From: Coturnix japonica
Taxonomy: Eukaryota > Chordata > Aves > Galliformes > Phasianidae
Assembly (NCBI RefSeq): GCF_001577835.2
Contig: NC_029516.1
Span: 91,804,751 to 91,868,750 of the forward strand
Length of the DNA: 64,000 nucleotides
Reading direction: 5' to 3'
Made by a program: the position numbers and the translations under genes
Notes under the pieces: generated by a model
Told to the model about the DNA's origin: nothing
What the model saw: only the letters and a program-made list of their open reading frames with translations
Databases searched by the model: none
Shown: in pieces, positions 32,921 to 44,724 of the stretch
How the letters are laid out: each line of letters opens with the position of its first letter
Position numbering within the stretch: the first letter of the stretch is position 1

Positions 32921-33325
32921 TACAGAATCATATGATCATAGAATCCTGGAATTATTTGAGTTGGAAGGGACCATTAGAGGTCATCTAGTCCAACTATCCT
33001 GCAATGAACAGGGACACCTTCAGCTGGATTAAGATGCTCAGAGCTCTGTCCGGACTAATTTTAAATGCCTCCAAGGATGAGAAGTGTCTCACCACACTTA
33101 TTGTAAAAAATTTTTTCTTTATATCCAATGTAAATCTCCCCTCTTTTAGTTTGAAACCATTTCTCCTTGTCCTATCACAGCAGACCTTGCTAAAGAGACT
33201 GTTCTCTTGATTCTTACAGCCTCTCTTCAGATATTAACATATCACTGTCTGGTCTTCCTTTAGTTTGCCAGATTGAACAACCTCAGCTCCCTCAGACAGT
33301 CTTCGTGTGGAATGAGTCCCTGTCC
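32921..33325 (-). mobile_element. CR1 LINE, 3' fragment
   Basis: The plus strand begins ACAGAATCATATGATCATAG and GAGTTGGAAGGGACCATTAG (tail and 3' UTR complement). It reaches CCTCAGCTCCCTCAGACAGT, the complement of the RELGL segment. Coding frames are eroded. It lies head-to-head with a plus-strand CR1 that begins about 55 bp later. Confidence 0.9.
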
Positions 33326-33377
33326 CTTGGGAATTACTTTCTAGGTTAGCAGAAAGTCCATGTTAATTAAAGCAAAT

Positions 33378-33868
33378 CTCTGGGGTCCCCAGTACAAAAC
33401 GGTCACTAAACTATTGGAGAGAGCTCTGCAAACGGTCAGAAAGGTGTTGAAGGGAATGGAGCATCTCTTGTATGAGGAAAGGCTGAGAGAGCTGGGACTG
33501 CTCGGTCCAGTGGAGAGACTATGCAGGGGAGCTCTTATTGATGTATATAAATACTTGATGGGAGAAGGTGCAAAGATGAATCTGGGCTCTTTTCAGTTGC
33601 CAGGCTTGTGCCAGGGCAAGAGGCTATAGGCATAAACTGGAACACACTAGGTTCTGTCTGAACACCAGAAAACACTTCTCTGTGTGTAACTCAGCACTGG
33701 AACGGGATGCCCAAAAAACTGTCAGTGTCTGTATCCTTGATGATATTCAGAAGTTACCTGGACATGGTTTTGAACATGTAACTGGCTGGCCTTTCTTGAA
33801 CAAAAAGTTGGACTAAGTAAATTCCAGAGGTCTTTTCCAACTTCAACCATACTGTGACTGTGAAATGC
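33378..33868 (+). mobile_element. CR1 LINE, 3' fragment
   Basis: It begins near TGGGGTCCCCAGTACAAAAC (WGPQYK). It encodes LLERALQTVRKVLKGMEHLL and [20 protein letters not shown] (33360-33629), then a decayed C-terminal region. It ends with GTCTTTTCCAACTTCAACC and an ACTGTGACTGTGA tail. Old and diverged. Confidence 0.9.
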
Positions 33869-34279
33869 TGTGGAACCAGACTTGCAGTTTCCTGATAGTA
33901 TCTTTTTCCATTGAAACTCTCTTGTTATCTACAAAATGCAAATGGAATCTGTGTGCGTATTCCAAACTCTGGCACACTTTGTATGGCAGGGCTTCTCGTA
34001 AGCTTTGTACTTGAGGGCCTAAGTATGGGTACCCTAAATATGAGTTATGATAGAGAGCCAATCAGAAAGCTGGTACAGGAAAAAGGAATTTTTAGGCTTC
34101 ACTTACAGGGTTAATTCTGTCAGATCTCTACCAATTTAAACTGCCACTTCTATGCAAAGCATTTGTGCACTTTTCAATGAGAAAACATTTATGGGAAAAT
34201 GTTCAAACAGATTTGTTTCTCCCTTTTCCTATGCAGAAATTTAAAAACATTGCATTCATCTGACTCAAGCAAAGTAAAA

Positions 34280-34310
<31 letters not shown>

Positions 34311-35521
34311 CAAAAACCAAAAAAACATTGCATGTTTTTTTAGGATTTAGGCTAGATAGAATTTAAAAGTCTATAGTTTATTCCTCCAGTTCCATTTCAG
34401 CATTTGTATGAAATCTGAGGAGGCATTTCAAACATGTTTGTGTCAAAGCCTAGAAGTAAGAGCTTTGATTCCATATACATTCATTGCCATTTCAGCTGGC
34501 TGCAGACAACATCAGCATCAGCACATTTCTAAAAGCATTGAGAACGTATTACATTACACTGCTCTTGTTTCTTTGCATTTTAATGCGTTGAATATAAAAC
34601 TTAAATTATCTCCTGTTTTAAAAGTATGGTATAAATGTGACAGAAAACTTCTAATGTGTAATTGAACATTATAATTCTTTTACATTAATCTCTACTTGAA
34701 TTTTCTTCTTTATTGTTTAATTCCTTTTAGTCAGTTAATTCCTGTTAGTCATTTTCATTTGTGGTTTTTAAAGATACAGTTAATTCAACCAAAAATAACA
34801 GATTCATAATTCACTGAAACAAGCTAAGGAGACAAGTTGTTGTCATTTATATTCCAAAATTTCTTCTCCATGATTTTGCTGATGCCTTTCTCTTCACAGT
34901 CATCTTGTTAGCTTCCATTTCTTTCTCTTACATTTAATCATTACAATATTTATATTTTAAATTTTTGTGAAAGACTGATATGTTTGTCTGTTTTGTATAA
35001 TTTTGCTTGAGGAAAGGGACAGAATCTGCTGTTTATTCTTTCTATTTTCCTATATTCTGGATTAAGATTTCCTACTACTAATTCTCATTAGGGCATATCT
35101 TTTTCAGCTATTAAACATGACCTATACTTTACAAAGTAACTCTATGTTAAGGAATGAAATGAATGCAAGACATAATTTAAACAGATCTAGTAGCAATTGA
35201 TTAGGCATACAAATTCTGAAAAGCCTTAGGAAGTAGTTGTATTATAAGCTCTTACAGGCTCAGTGTTATCCTCACAGTCTTATGTAGGACAGCTGCAGTT
35301 TAAAATGGTATATGTGAGCTCTCCTCTCTTCCTTACTATAACGTATAAGATAGAATAGAGACAGCTCAAGAAAAAGTGAATTTTCTTGAGTCCCACCGAA
35401 GCTATTGGTAGATACTGACTTAGATGCTCAGAGGACTGAAACCAGAGGACAAGAAGATTTAACAGTCAGGCAAGTGATAAAACAAGCATTTCCCTTAGCA
35501 TTTGCACTAGAAAACAATGAC
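33869..35521. other. AT-rich noncoding sequence
   Basis: No gene or transposon recognised. The frames at 33911-34114 and 34408-34665 have no family motif. Confidence 0.5.
34278..34327. repeat. (AAAAC)n simple repeat
   Basis: About six CAAAA units in an A-rich context. Confidence 0.9.
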
Positions 35522-35765
35522 AATCACAGAATCATAGATTACCCCAAGCTGCAAGGGACACACAAGGATCATTGACTCCAGCCCCTGGCTCCACACAGGA
35601 CCACTGCAAGTTCTGAGATCTTTGTTCAAATGCTTCTTGAACTTCATGACCACTCCTAAGTACTATGACCACTACCCTGGGGAGCTTGTTCCAGTCTCCA
35701 GCTGCTTTCTTGGTGAAGAACATTTTCCTAACATAATCTGAAAGGAGCATTTTGGAGCCTTTCAC
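35522..35765 (-). mobile_element. CR1 LINE, short old 3' fragment
   Basis: The plus strand starts AATCACAGAATCATAGATTA, then CTGCAAGGGACACACAAGGA and TGGGGAGCTTGTTCCAGTCT. The last phrase complements the CR1 segment encoding WNKLPR; the minus strand has FFTKKAAGDWNKLPRVVV at 35660-35730. Confidence 0.85.
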
Positions 35766-36740
35766 ATACTGTTGTTATATCAGCCTGCCAGGGAAAATGT
35801 AAAAAAAAATGCTCCTTTTCAATGAGATTTAGTAACGACTCTCTGAAGGGATAGGTCACATTCCCACTTGCAGCAGGCAGCTTAACATTCCTACAGTCAG
35901 TCATCCCCAACTGCTTGGTTGTCACTGTCAGTACCACCGGATAAAATCTCCCCTGCATACCATTCAAAACAAGACATTGTTAATACTAACAGAAGAGATG
36001 GTCATGTATGGATGACACTTCTGTATCAGCAATTGTTGCATTTTCTTTAGAAAACTGAAAAAGACTGTACTTATGTAGAGAGATGTATAAATACTCTATA
36101 TGTGTATCATACATATGATACATATATGTAGTACATGTGTGTTGTATACACAGACAATGTAAACTGCATTTATACTATATATTGAAGAAGGGAACAAAAT
36201 AATACTAAAGTAAAGTAATGGAGATACAGCACTAAAATATTATACGCAAGAAATATACAGTTGTGGACAGTAAAAGGCTTTATTATGTGCTCATTAACTG
36301 GACCTCAAAATGCTTTTAAGCATTTTAAACATTCCTTTTACTACTTGATGAAAAAAAATTACCTTTTAAGTAAAGTTAGCTGAATTTTTTTTGTCATCTG
36401 TACGGTGAAGGACTGCAATGATCATCTGATAGTAGGACAGTATTTTACACATGTTGAAGAATAATAAGTAAAACAGTTTTCATTACTGCTTATGTTGGAA
36501 ATACTTTATGGAAGGAGGAAGAATACTGCAACAAATGAGGCATTTCTCAAACCAGGTAAGTCTTTATACAATGACTGTTCGAAGCAATGATGTTTTCTTT
36601 CATTATAATTTTATTATTTTTATTATTATTTTATTATTCCTAAACATCTATTTCTAGCTTTTCAATGAGACAGAAAGTAAGGAACAGGGCAAAACTTGCC
36701 TAACAAATTTGATGAACTTATAAAAAAGCTGGACCTGTAT
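35766..36740. other. AT-rich noncoding sequence
   Basis: Nothing recognised. AT microsatellite-like TATATG/CATATAT words near 36090-36150. Confidence 0.5.
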
Positions 36741-36905
36741 GAACCTCCTAAAGTTCATCAAGGCCAAATGCAGTGTCCTGCACATGGGTTGGGGCAATCC
36801 CAAGAACAAATGTAGGCTGAGTTGATGAGAAGTTCAGCGTGACCAGTAATGCACATTTGCAGCCCAGAAAGACAACAAGACAACTGTATACTTGGCTGTA
36901 TGGAG

Positions 36906-36944
<39 letters not shown>

Positions 36945-37135
36945 CATAAACAGCTGGTTTGGAAAGGTGATTCTCCCCCTCTACTCCTATGAGATCCCAC
37001 CTGGATTACTGTGTTCAGCTGTGGGGCCAGCAGCACAAGAAAGACATGCACTCATTAAAGTGTGTCCAGGGGAGGGCCATGAGGATGATCAGTGGGCCAG
37101 AGCACCTCCTTTATGAAGGCATGCTAGGAGAGTAG
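36741..37135 (+). mobile_element. CR1 LINE internal fragment carrying a 38-bp poly-A
   Basis: It begins near AAAGTTCATCAAGGCCAAAT (KFIKAKC) and GTCCTGCACATGGGTTGGGG, loses about 75 bp, then continues GATGAGAAGTTCAGCGTGAC and GCAGCCCAGAAAGACAACAA. A pure A run follows. CR1 resumes at GGTGATTCTCCCCCTCTACT, GATCCCACCTGGATTACTGT and AGAGCACCTCCTTTATGAAG. No 3' UTR or tail is present, so it is truncated on both sides. Confidence 0.9.
36906..36943. repeat. Poly-A (38 bp) inside CR1
   Basis: Uninterrupted A run replacing the CR1 codons around GCIKRSVAS. It creates meaningless Lys or Phe runs in the frames that cross it. Confidence 0.97.
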
Positions 37136-39526
37136 TAGCTGCTAACTCTCGAATGACTTCATCAGTATTTGCAGTCACATTTCTTCACACGTTTTCATGT
37201 GCTATGCAGTGTAATGAAGAGAAAGATTTCTGGAACACAATATATGCCTTAAGTAAAGAAGGGGGGATCATAATTGATGCAATCACATCCACTTACCAAC
37301 TGTCACAAAAACAAAATGTACAAAGATATAAATGTTGTTATTTAAATAATGAAAATATAGATAGTAGTGTATGTAAATAAAACATATTAAAAAGGGAAAT
37401 CAGAACCCCTAGAGAAATATTAATGCATGGACTGTTTTTCCAATCCTGTTGTTATGAAAACAAATCAAACAGCAGATGGAATGCAGGTAAATGCTAGACC
37501 CACCAGCACTTAACCATACTGAAAGCAGTAGAGTATATTAAGATATGCAGTAAGCACATAACGTGTAATACTCTCCCATCTAATTCATCCCCAGTGATAT
37601 AGTATATCAGCATACATGGCTATTGTTGAAATCAACTTAGGAATGCACAGGAGGTAAAAAGTTATCTTTGTTCTTGTTCAGATGGAAAAAAATGCTGTTG
37701 TTAAGAAAGCAGGTTGAAACGGGGTGGGAGGGGAGCACTAATGTGCGAATAGTAATCTCCTGCATTCTTTCATAGGGATATCAAAAAAGGCAGATTCAGA
37801 TCTGATATTAAGTGGTTGATTAAAAATATTCTGGTTTCTTGATTGTAAAAACTTCCTGTAATTCAGTCTCTAGCTATTTGTAAATAAACATATAAATAAA
37901 CACTGGTCACCATACATTCTTTTGCAGATTTATTTATTTTTTTAATTGTAGACATATTATCCTCCTTCTTTTGCATAGTGATTATCACATTTCCAGTATT
38001 GAACAGTGATATCTGTTCCAAAAATGGCTTTGAATCTCATTAATGAGAATGGTCCTTGGTACCATGTGGCAGTGCAAGTGCCGTGACAGTAGAGAACATA
38101 TTATTGTTGTTTGATGCTGCCGGCAACATCATCTACTGCAGTGCAAATTGGTGTGCGTGTAAATTCCTTCAGCTGACATCCAAAAACTTTTGGAGATATT
38201 CCTGTAGGTTATTCCACTAAAGCTATCAAATTCTACCCACTCTGTTCCAAATCAATTCATGGACAGATGTACACTGAGAAATGTAGGACTGCTTTGGGTT
38301 TATTTTACTTGTTTGGAGGGTTTTTGTTTTTGCTTTTATTTGTTTGTTTTTTAGAGGTAAGGGTACCCAAGGGGAAGGGAATGTGAGTGTGGAAGAGGGT
38401 GGTTTGACATATGTCTGGCATTCTGCTTTCTGAAGTTCTTTCCAAGAACTGTACGTAAGCTTTGTATCAAATTTATTTTTAAGTTGCTCGGTGTTCAATC
38501 TTTGGTATAACATAAAATTAAATATTACTGAATATGATCTGCTTTCAAAACATGTAATCAACTACTGACACTGAGTGGTTAAAGTCAAACACTTAACACA
38601 GAAAAAAGGATAGTTGGGTGCCATTCTTAATGCATTTATTATATTATTATTTTAGCTGATCATAGCTAATGTTCTCAGTATGTTGATAACCAATGAAAAG
38701 AAAAAAAATGGCAGCTGAAGGAGATGGGTAAACCGAAAAGTCAGTCATTTATCATTAAAAAAGTTACAGTAAAGTTTCCCCTGGCCTCTGAAATACAGTA
38801 AACAATTGTTTTATTTTTCATATTTCTGTGGCCGAGTATTTAGTGTATTTTAAAAATCAGAGGAAAAAATACTGTACATAATTTCTTATTCACCATCTTA
38901 TTCATACCTCTACCTGTGATTCTGATGGTTAGACATTATTATCAAAGGTTTCAGAATCACCAAGACCTTCCAAACTTCATTTTTTTAAATTAACTTTTTA
39001 ATTTGTTTATTGTCTTTCCACTGTTTTCCAGATTGTAAACAGTGTTGTGGAAAAAGAGTGCTATACCACTGAAAGTAGAAAAAGGAAAATATAGTTAAGA
39101 TATAGGAAATAAATAAAGATGTAGGTATTAAAAATAAGGAGATTACACTGTTTTTTAAGGATGTTCAATTAACAATCAAATGTGCTTAATCCTCTTTTAC
39201 AATTCTGAACTTTAATACTAGAAACGCTTTTGAAATTTTCCATATGACTAGTTTGATAACAGTGTATTTGCATGTGGTTTACATATGAATTAAATAAATA
39301 TAGGATTTACACAGAGAAACATTAAATAGGGATCAAGCTTACTGAACATTCTAGAGGCAAATTTTAGGGGCCTAAATGTTGTTACACTTTTAAAACCAGA
39401 AATGCAAACATACTAACTCAAGTCTCAATATAAATAAATGAAATGACTGTGCCAATATTGCTAAACCTGGAAAACGTCATTAGCACAAGACAAATTTCAA
39501 ATGATAAACAAATATGCTTAATCAGT
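37136..39526. other. AT-rich noncoding sequence
   Basis: No gene or transposon recognised. The frame at 38226-38561 (minus, 111 codons) has no family motif. 38030-38170 is slightly less AT-rich but unassigned. Confidence 0.5.
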
Positions 39527-40012
39527 TGTCATGGTTTTGTAATTTTGCTATCAGTATTCCACATCATAACATCACGTAAAGCATGGATACTTCTATTGAA
39601 TGTGCATCCACAGAAGAAGACTACATATCCCAGAGAACAACATGGTTAGTGATAAGTCACGGGACCAGGACGCTATATAATCTTGTTCCCAGGCTGGAGT
39701 GCCCTCCTTCTTCTCTCGAACTTCTCGGAGAGTGGGAAGCGTTCCATCCGTGTCGCCTAGAGTTCACAGTAGGCCTCTCGGTTTTCAGGGACTCTCTCTC
39801 TTTCTGTTTGTTCGATTTGTTAGCCTCAATTATATTATATTGTGTTCTCTTGTATTTCGATATCATATTTAGTAAAATAAGTTTTTCCTCCTTAGATTGC
39901 CGCTGTTTTTATCCCATTGCCCTTTTCCCCCTCCTTACCGGGCCCAAGGGGGGGTCCCTACGGGGTGGCTTCCCCTGTCACGGGCATAGGTAAATCTAAG
40001 TAACCCGTGACA
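39527..40012 (+). mobile_element. Complete solo LTR, young avian ERV family
   Basis: 486 bp from TGTCATGGTTTTGTAATTTT to AAGTAACCCGTGACA, with TGTCA...TGACA inverted ends. It is flanked by TCAGT at 39522-39526 and 40013-40017, a 5-bp target duplication. A TATA box lies at about 39674-39680 and an A-rich ATTTAGTAAAATAAG stretch, a likely poly-A signal area, near 39867-39881. No internal viral sequence is present. It matches the copy at 21863 closely, differing at a few percent of the comparable bases, and is a diverged relative of the minus-strand LTR at 30710. The 5-bp duplication fits ERV1- or ERVL-like integrases; I cannot name the family. Confidence 0.93.
39674..39680 (+). promoter_or_regulatory. 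Candidate TATA box in the LTR
   Basis: TATATAA about 150 bp into the LTR, in a place normal for a U3 promoter. Activity is unknown. Confidence 0.6.
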
Positions 40013-40017
40013 TCAGT

Positions 40018-40289
40018 CTTTGAATACTAAAATTTACGTCTTGACTAATAATTGGTAATGGCTCAGGAAGGTACTCATTTGCCTCTGCAAAAGTTACATG
40101 ATACCACAAGGTCTGATTTTTATACCACTCATACTACAGTAAAATGCTTGTTCTAGTGAAATCTAAGGAACAGCATTGATACTAAGCCAGCACTGGTAAT
40201 GTCTATCAGGTGTACAAGTTGAACAAAGCCTTTATTACAATTTCAGTTTAAGGAGGAATCAGAAAAGATTAATAAAGACCAGATTTATA
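40018..40289. other. Noncoding sequence, nothing recognised
   Basis: No motif seen. Confidence 0.5.
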
Positions 40290-40410
40290 TTGTTTGAGTC
40301 TATGATTCTGTATTGAGTGGCATGGTTTAGTGGAATGGTGATGATGGCTTGATGATAGTACTAGATGATCTTAGTGGTTTTTCCTACTGTAATGATTCTA
40401 TGATTCTATG
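40290..40410 (+). mobile_element. CR1 LINE, tail-end remnant
   Basis: GGCATGGTTTAGTGGAATGG, AGATGATCTTAGTGGTTTTT and ATGATTCTATGATTCTATG form the last 100 bp of CR1. A further TCTATGATTCTGTA tail-like word lies just 5' of it (40300), in the same orientation, as if two tails lie in tandem. Confidence 0.85.
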
Positions 40411-42419
40411 TCTGTTATGTTAGATGATTAGTAATCATCTATGTTTTCTTTTGGCCAAAAGATCAGGGATCTCATTTTAACTACTGATACACTGAGGTTT
40501 TGATGAGGAACTAACATCTATGCTCAAAACAATATTAACTATTTGGAAAATATTTTTATTGTATATCTATATGTTACAATGGAAAATATCAGCAGTAAAT
40601 ACAATCTACAAAATAACTTTTGGATCCATCTTCATTTGATCTGTGCAGTTCCATACCATAAACCAAAATCCAGACATGGAAAAATATCTATTCCAACACT
40701 ATATGGCACTGAGATATAGCTGCAATCTGGATGATATTTGAGAAGTGTTCCTTTGCTCTTTTGTCTCACTAAACACAATTGACACAAGCTGTTGATCTTA
40801 CTCTCCTCATTCTAGGATATGGAAAGTAACAAAAAAATGTGGCTAGAATGAACCTACAAGTGTCATCCATCCTTGTGCTAAAGAGAAGTCATAACAATTT
40901 TTATTAATCCTGAAAGGTTTATCTGGCATGTATTTAAAAAAAAAAAAATAAAAAAATGAGAGTGTGGTCAACATTGGAACTTCTTTCCATTTCAGCATTT
41001 AATTATCTGCATCATTAGAAAGTTTTTCTTCAAGCTCTCTTTAGGTCTTTCTTGTTACTTTTCAAAGCAACTGCTTCTTTTACCATCATCCATTAGCAAA
41101 GAAAGCATACCATTTTCTTTCCTTTTTTTACAGCAGTCTTTTAGGTATTTGAAGATGGCTGTGACAGAACAGCTATCTCCTTTCTCCTCAAAACTTCCTA
41201 TCCTTTGTTGGCCATATCTTTTGCAACCTTGGTCATTTGTGCTTTTCTTCTCCAGAGGTTCTTCAGTTTGTCCATCTATGTTCCTTTAAGTTAGAAACTA
41301 AAAATCAGTACTCTGGACTGAAAGATTACTTTGTAAGTACACAGACAACACTCGTTTTCATATATCCCAGAAGACAGTCTTTTTGTGAACATTAACAGTT
41401 ATCTTATTAAATGTATTATCTTCTACAACATTGCGTTTTTCCTTTTTTTTTCCCCTGTCTGTAAATTATCACTGTTATTTAAAACTTTGTGTCTTCTAGA
41501 GTATTTGTAATCCCACTTGACTTTGAGTCATTTACAGAACTGATAAGTGGCTTCTGAAAATACAAAGTAAAATCAGCCTGAGTATGTGTTTCTGAGAAAT
41601 TTAGTACTTTCTTCTGTAATGAGTTACTGATACCTTCTCTCTAACTTAAGATTTTCTTACTCATTTTGCCATGGTAGTTTCATCTATTTCCATTCCTCAG
41701 TGATGAAGGTATAATTTCAAATATTAAAAAATAAATTCTCACTACTGCAAAGATACTTGACAGCTACTATTTCTGTCTTAAATAGACCAGTCCTTATCCA
41801 GTCAGAAAGGAAACTTGAATATATCAGTCGCTTTCTATGTGATTGTTAAAAATCTTCTGATCACCTTTGAAGTACATATAATTACCTCATTTCCAAGAAT
41901 TTTGAGAGGGGATAGAATTTTCCCGGTAACTTAAGGGCAAACTAAATATCATCCACTCCCATTTTAAAGACACAAATTATATTCTCAATTTTTCCTTTTT
42001 TCAGCTCGCTCTCATTTGTCTGGAGTGTCATGTTAATAGCTGTTCCAGACCTCTTCAATCAGTTCATTTAGTAACTTAGGATGAAGTTTTCTAGACCCAG
42101 CCAGCCTGAAAACATTTCATTTCTGTATACCTATCACCTCATATTCTATCATTTCTGGGTAAGATTTTGACTCTTTTCTGCAAGAATTCAGTGATTTTTA
42201 TTTATCTATTTATTTATAGAAGAACTGATCCAAAAGGTATGAGACATTTTTAGAGCTTCCAGCATCAACTTTCTCTTATAGGTAAGCAGCAAAGCAGCTC
42301 CTTAACCCTCATCTTGGTGTTACCATAAACATTTCTTGACTTGCTTGATATCTTTTATTAATTAAATTTCAGTTTGAGCCTTCAGATTTTGTTTCTACTT
42401 TTTTTATTCTTTTATTCTT
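40411..42419. other. AT-rich noncoding sequence
   Basis: No host exon or transposon body recognised. Simple A-rich run near 40930-40956. Some pyrimidine-rich stretches may be very old repeats that I cannot identify. Confidence 0.5.
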
Positions 42420-42420
42420 T

Positions 42421-42832
42421 ACAGAATCACAGAATCACATAATTGTAGGGGTTGGAAGGGACCTCTAGAGATCATCGAGTCCAACCCCCCTGCCAAAGCA
42501 GGCTCCCTACACCATGTCACACAGGTAGGTGTCCAGGCGGGTCTTAAATATATCCAGAGAAGGAGACTCCACCACCTCCCTGGGCAGCCTGTTCCAGTGC
42601 TCTGTCACCCTCACTGTAAAGAAGTTCTTCCGCACATTCGTGCGGAACTTCCTATGCTGTACTTTCATCCCATTACCCCTAGTCCTATCCCCATGCACTA
42701 CTGAAAAGAGACCAGCCTCACCACATGGCTCCCATACCTCAGGTACTTATAAACCTGGATCAAGTACCCTCTCAGCCTTCTTTTTTCAAGGCTAAACAGA
42801 CCCAGTTCCCTAAGTCTCTCCTCATAGGGATT
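42421..42832 (-). mobile_element. CR1 LINE, young 3' fragment
   Basis: The plus strand begins ACAGAATCACAGAATCACAT and GGGGTTGGAAGGGACCTCTA. The minus strand at 42507-42698 has an intact frame to the natural ORF2 stop: [60 protein letters not shown]. It continues to CTCTCCTCATAGG, the complement of YEERL. Sequence is close to the family consensus as I know it, so this is probably one of the youngest CR1s here. Confidence 0.95.
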
Positions 42833-44724
42833 TTTACTTACATTCATCATTTGTCATCTGACCTGATTTCTTTTCTCTAATTGTTTCTTCCTACATCTGA
42901 ACTTGTTACAGAGCTGTTCGTCTATTGAAATTAATTTCTTATTCACTTAATTCATATTCTCTCCTTACTCTGCACTAAAATAATTTGTGATTACGTTCTT
43001 GCTGTCATTTCTTTGAGGAACTCTTGGGTCTACATAATTAATCATCCCTATAATTGAGCTTGTTTTCCTTTCTTCTTTGACTTTACTCGGATTTTATAGC
43101 TTTTAATCCTTTTCATGGCTTTAAATTAAGAAGAGAGCAAAATCTATATTCATATAACACCAGAAAAAAAAAAAAAAACAAAAAAAACCCTGCTTATTCT
43201 TGTTTAAACTTAGATTCAGCTCTAAAAGCCAGTCTCCCCCATAGTTCAAACATAAGGGTCTTTCACAAAATCACATTATGAGCCCTTCAGATTCTGCAGG
43301 TTTTGGGTTTGTTTGTTTTTTTCCTCAGGATAAATGCTCTTTTGTATACCACAGTTCCTATTTCCTTCCCATTCACAGCATAAATATTATTTTCGTAGAT
43401 TCAACTTAGAGAATTTCAGCATTTGATATCTTTGTTCTGAAAACCTTCATTCTATTATTATCAGCAAATCTTACAACATAGGTGAAAATGATCTTCATTC
43501 AGATCCACTTTCTTTGTGCCTAAGAAGCTAAAATAAAGTTAGACTTCTAACATTTTAAGCTAAATAAACTTAAACTGATTTGAAGGGAACTCCATTAGTT
43601 GTGACTGACAGATGAACCAATTTCTATTCACTATCACAAATTCATAATGTTTTATAATTACTTTGCAGTGGTTTTATCAGCTTGAATTTCAGATGTGCTG
43701 TATTTCCCTTAAATGCAATTTATGAAAATTTACTGGAAAGAAGTAATTAAGTTTTAGTGTTATTCAAGCACAGTAGCGAGAAAGTACAAATTTTATTATA
43801 GTTTATTTACATATTATGGAGGAAAGATTGTGGCATGCAAATTATTTATGACATTCAAGTACCATGGGCAAGACCAAATCATTGTGAAGGAGAAGGAGAG
43901 AGAAAAATAATGTACTATTTATTTATTCTTATAAGTCCAGATCCAAACAGCGCTTCTATCATGTACAGTGGGCTCCAGCATGGATGTGCTTAAATGTCGT
44001 TTCTTAAGTGGAGGCAATTTCTTCAACTGAGATAAAAGTGAATACTGAAAATCATGATGCTATGCAGTTAAATTCTTGATAAATGTTTGGTGACTTTTTT
44101 AGGGTCCCTGAGGACCAGTATGCTTTGTAGTAAGTAACACTAAAATAATAATTGTCAGAAAGCCCAAATGCTACTTAAGAAACAAGAAAACAAGTAAATA
44201 GAGAAGTTGATGAAGAAATTATTCTTCCCACAATACCAACATATCCACTTAAAGGTCATCAGTAACTCAGTAAAATAACATCTACCCACATCCATACCAC
44301 TTGATTTCCTTTGTACATTATGTGGTTACTGATTTCTGTGATGACATTTATCTTCAATCCTGAGAAAAAACAAAACAGAATAACTCCTGGGTAATGTTTA
44401 CACCAGTGTTATTTCTTTTTTTCTTCCGAAAAGATAAATCATGAAGATAAGATAATATTTATACCTTTGGGGCCATGGAAACATACTTTTGCCCTTTGCA
44501 TTTCAGAGAGAAGCCACTTTAAAACTTTATTTTAGTGCATAAATTTTCTTTTAACTGTGGGTTGGCAGGTCTTCTTCAAAGGTAAAAGAAGAACATTGAA
44601 TAACAATATACTCAGATTCTTCTTGCTGTCTAGAATCCTGCCTTTCTTTAATTCCTATACTGAAACTTGGTTCTGCTGATTAGAGAATTAGTACACATCA
44701 CCTCTGAAGGACTTGGAAGCATCT
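42833..44724. other. AT-rich noncoding sequence
   Basis: Nothing recognised besides an A run near 43163-43188. Confidence 0.5.

Noticed and set aside
38226-38561. 111-codon minus-strand frame
   Set aside because: No recognisable domain; AT-rich chance frame with Lys/Thr-rich low complexity.
39583-39993. 136-codon frame in the solo LTR
   Set aside because: It lies wholly in the LTR, has no similarity to a known protein and would cross the promoter and poly-A signal area.
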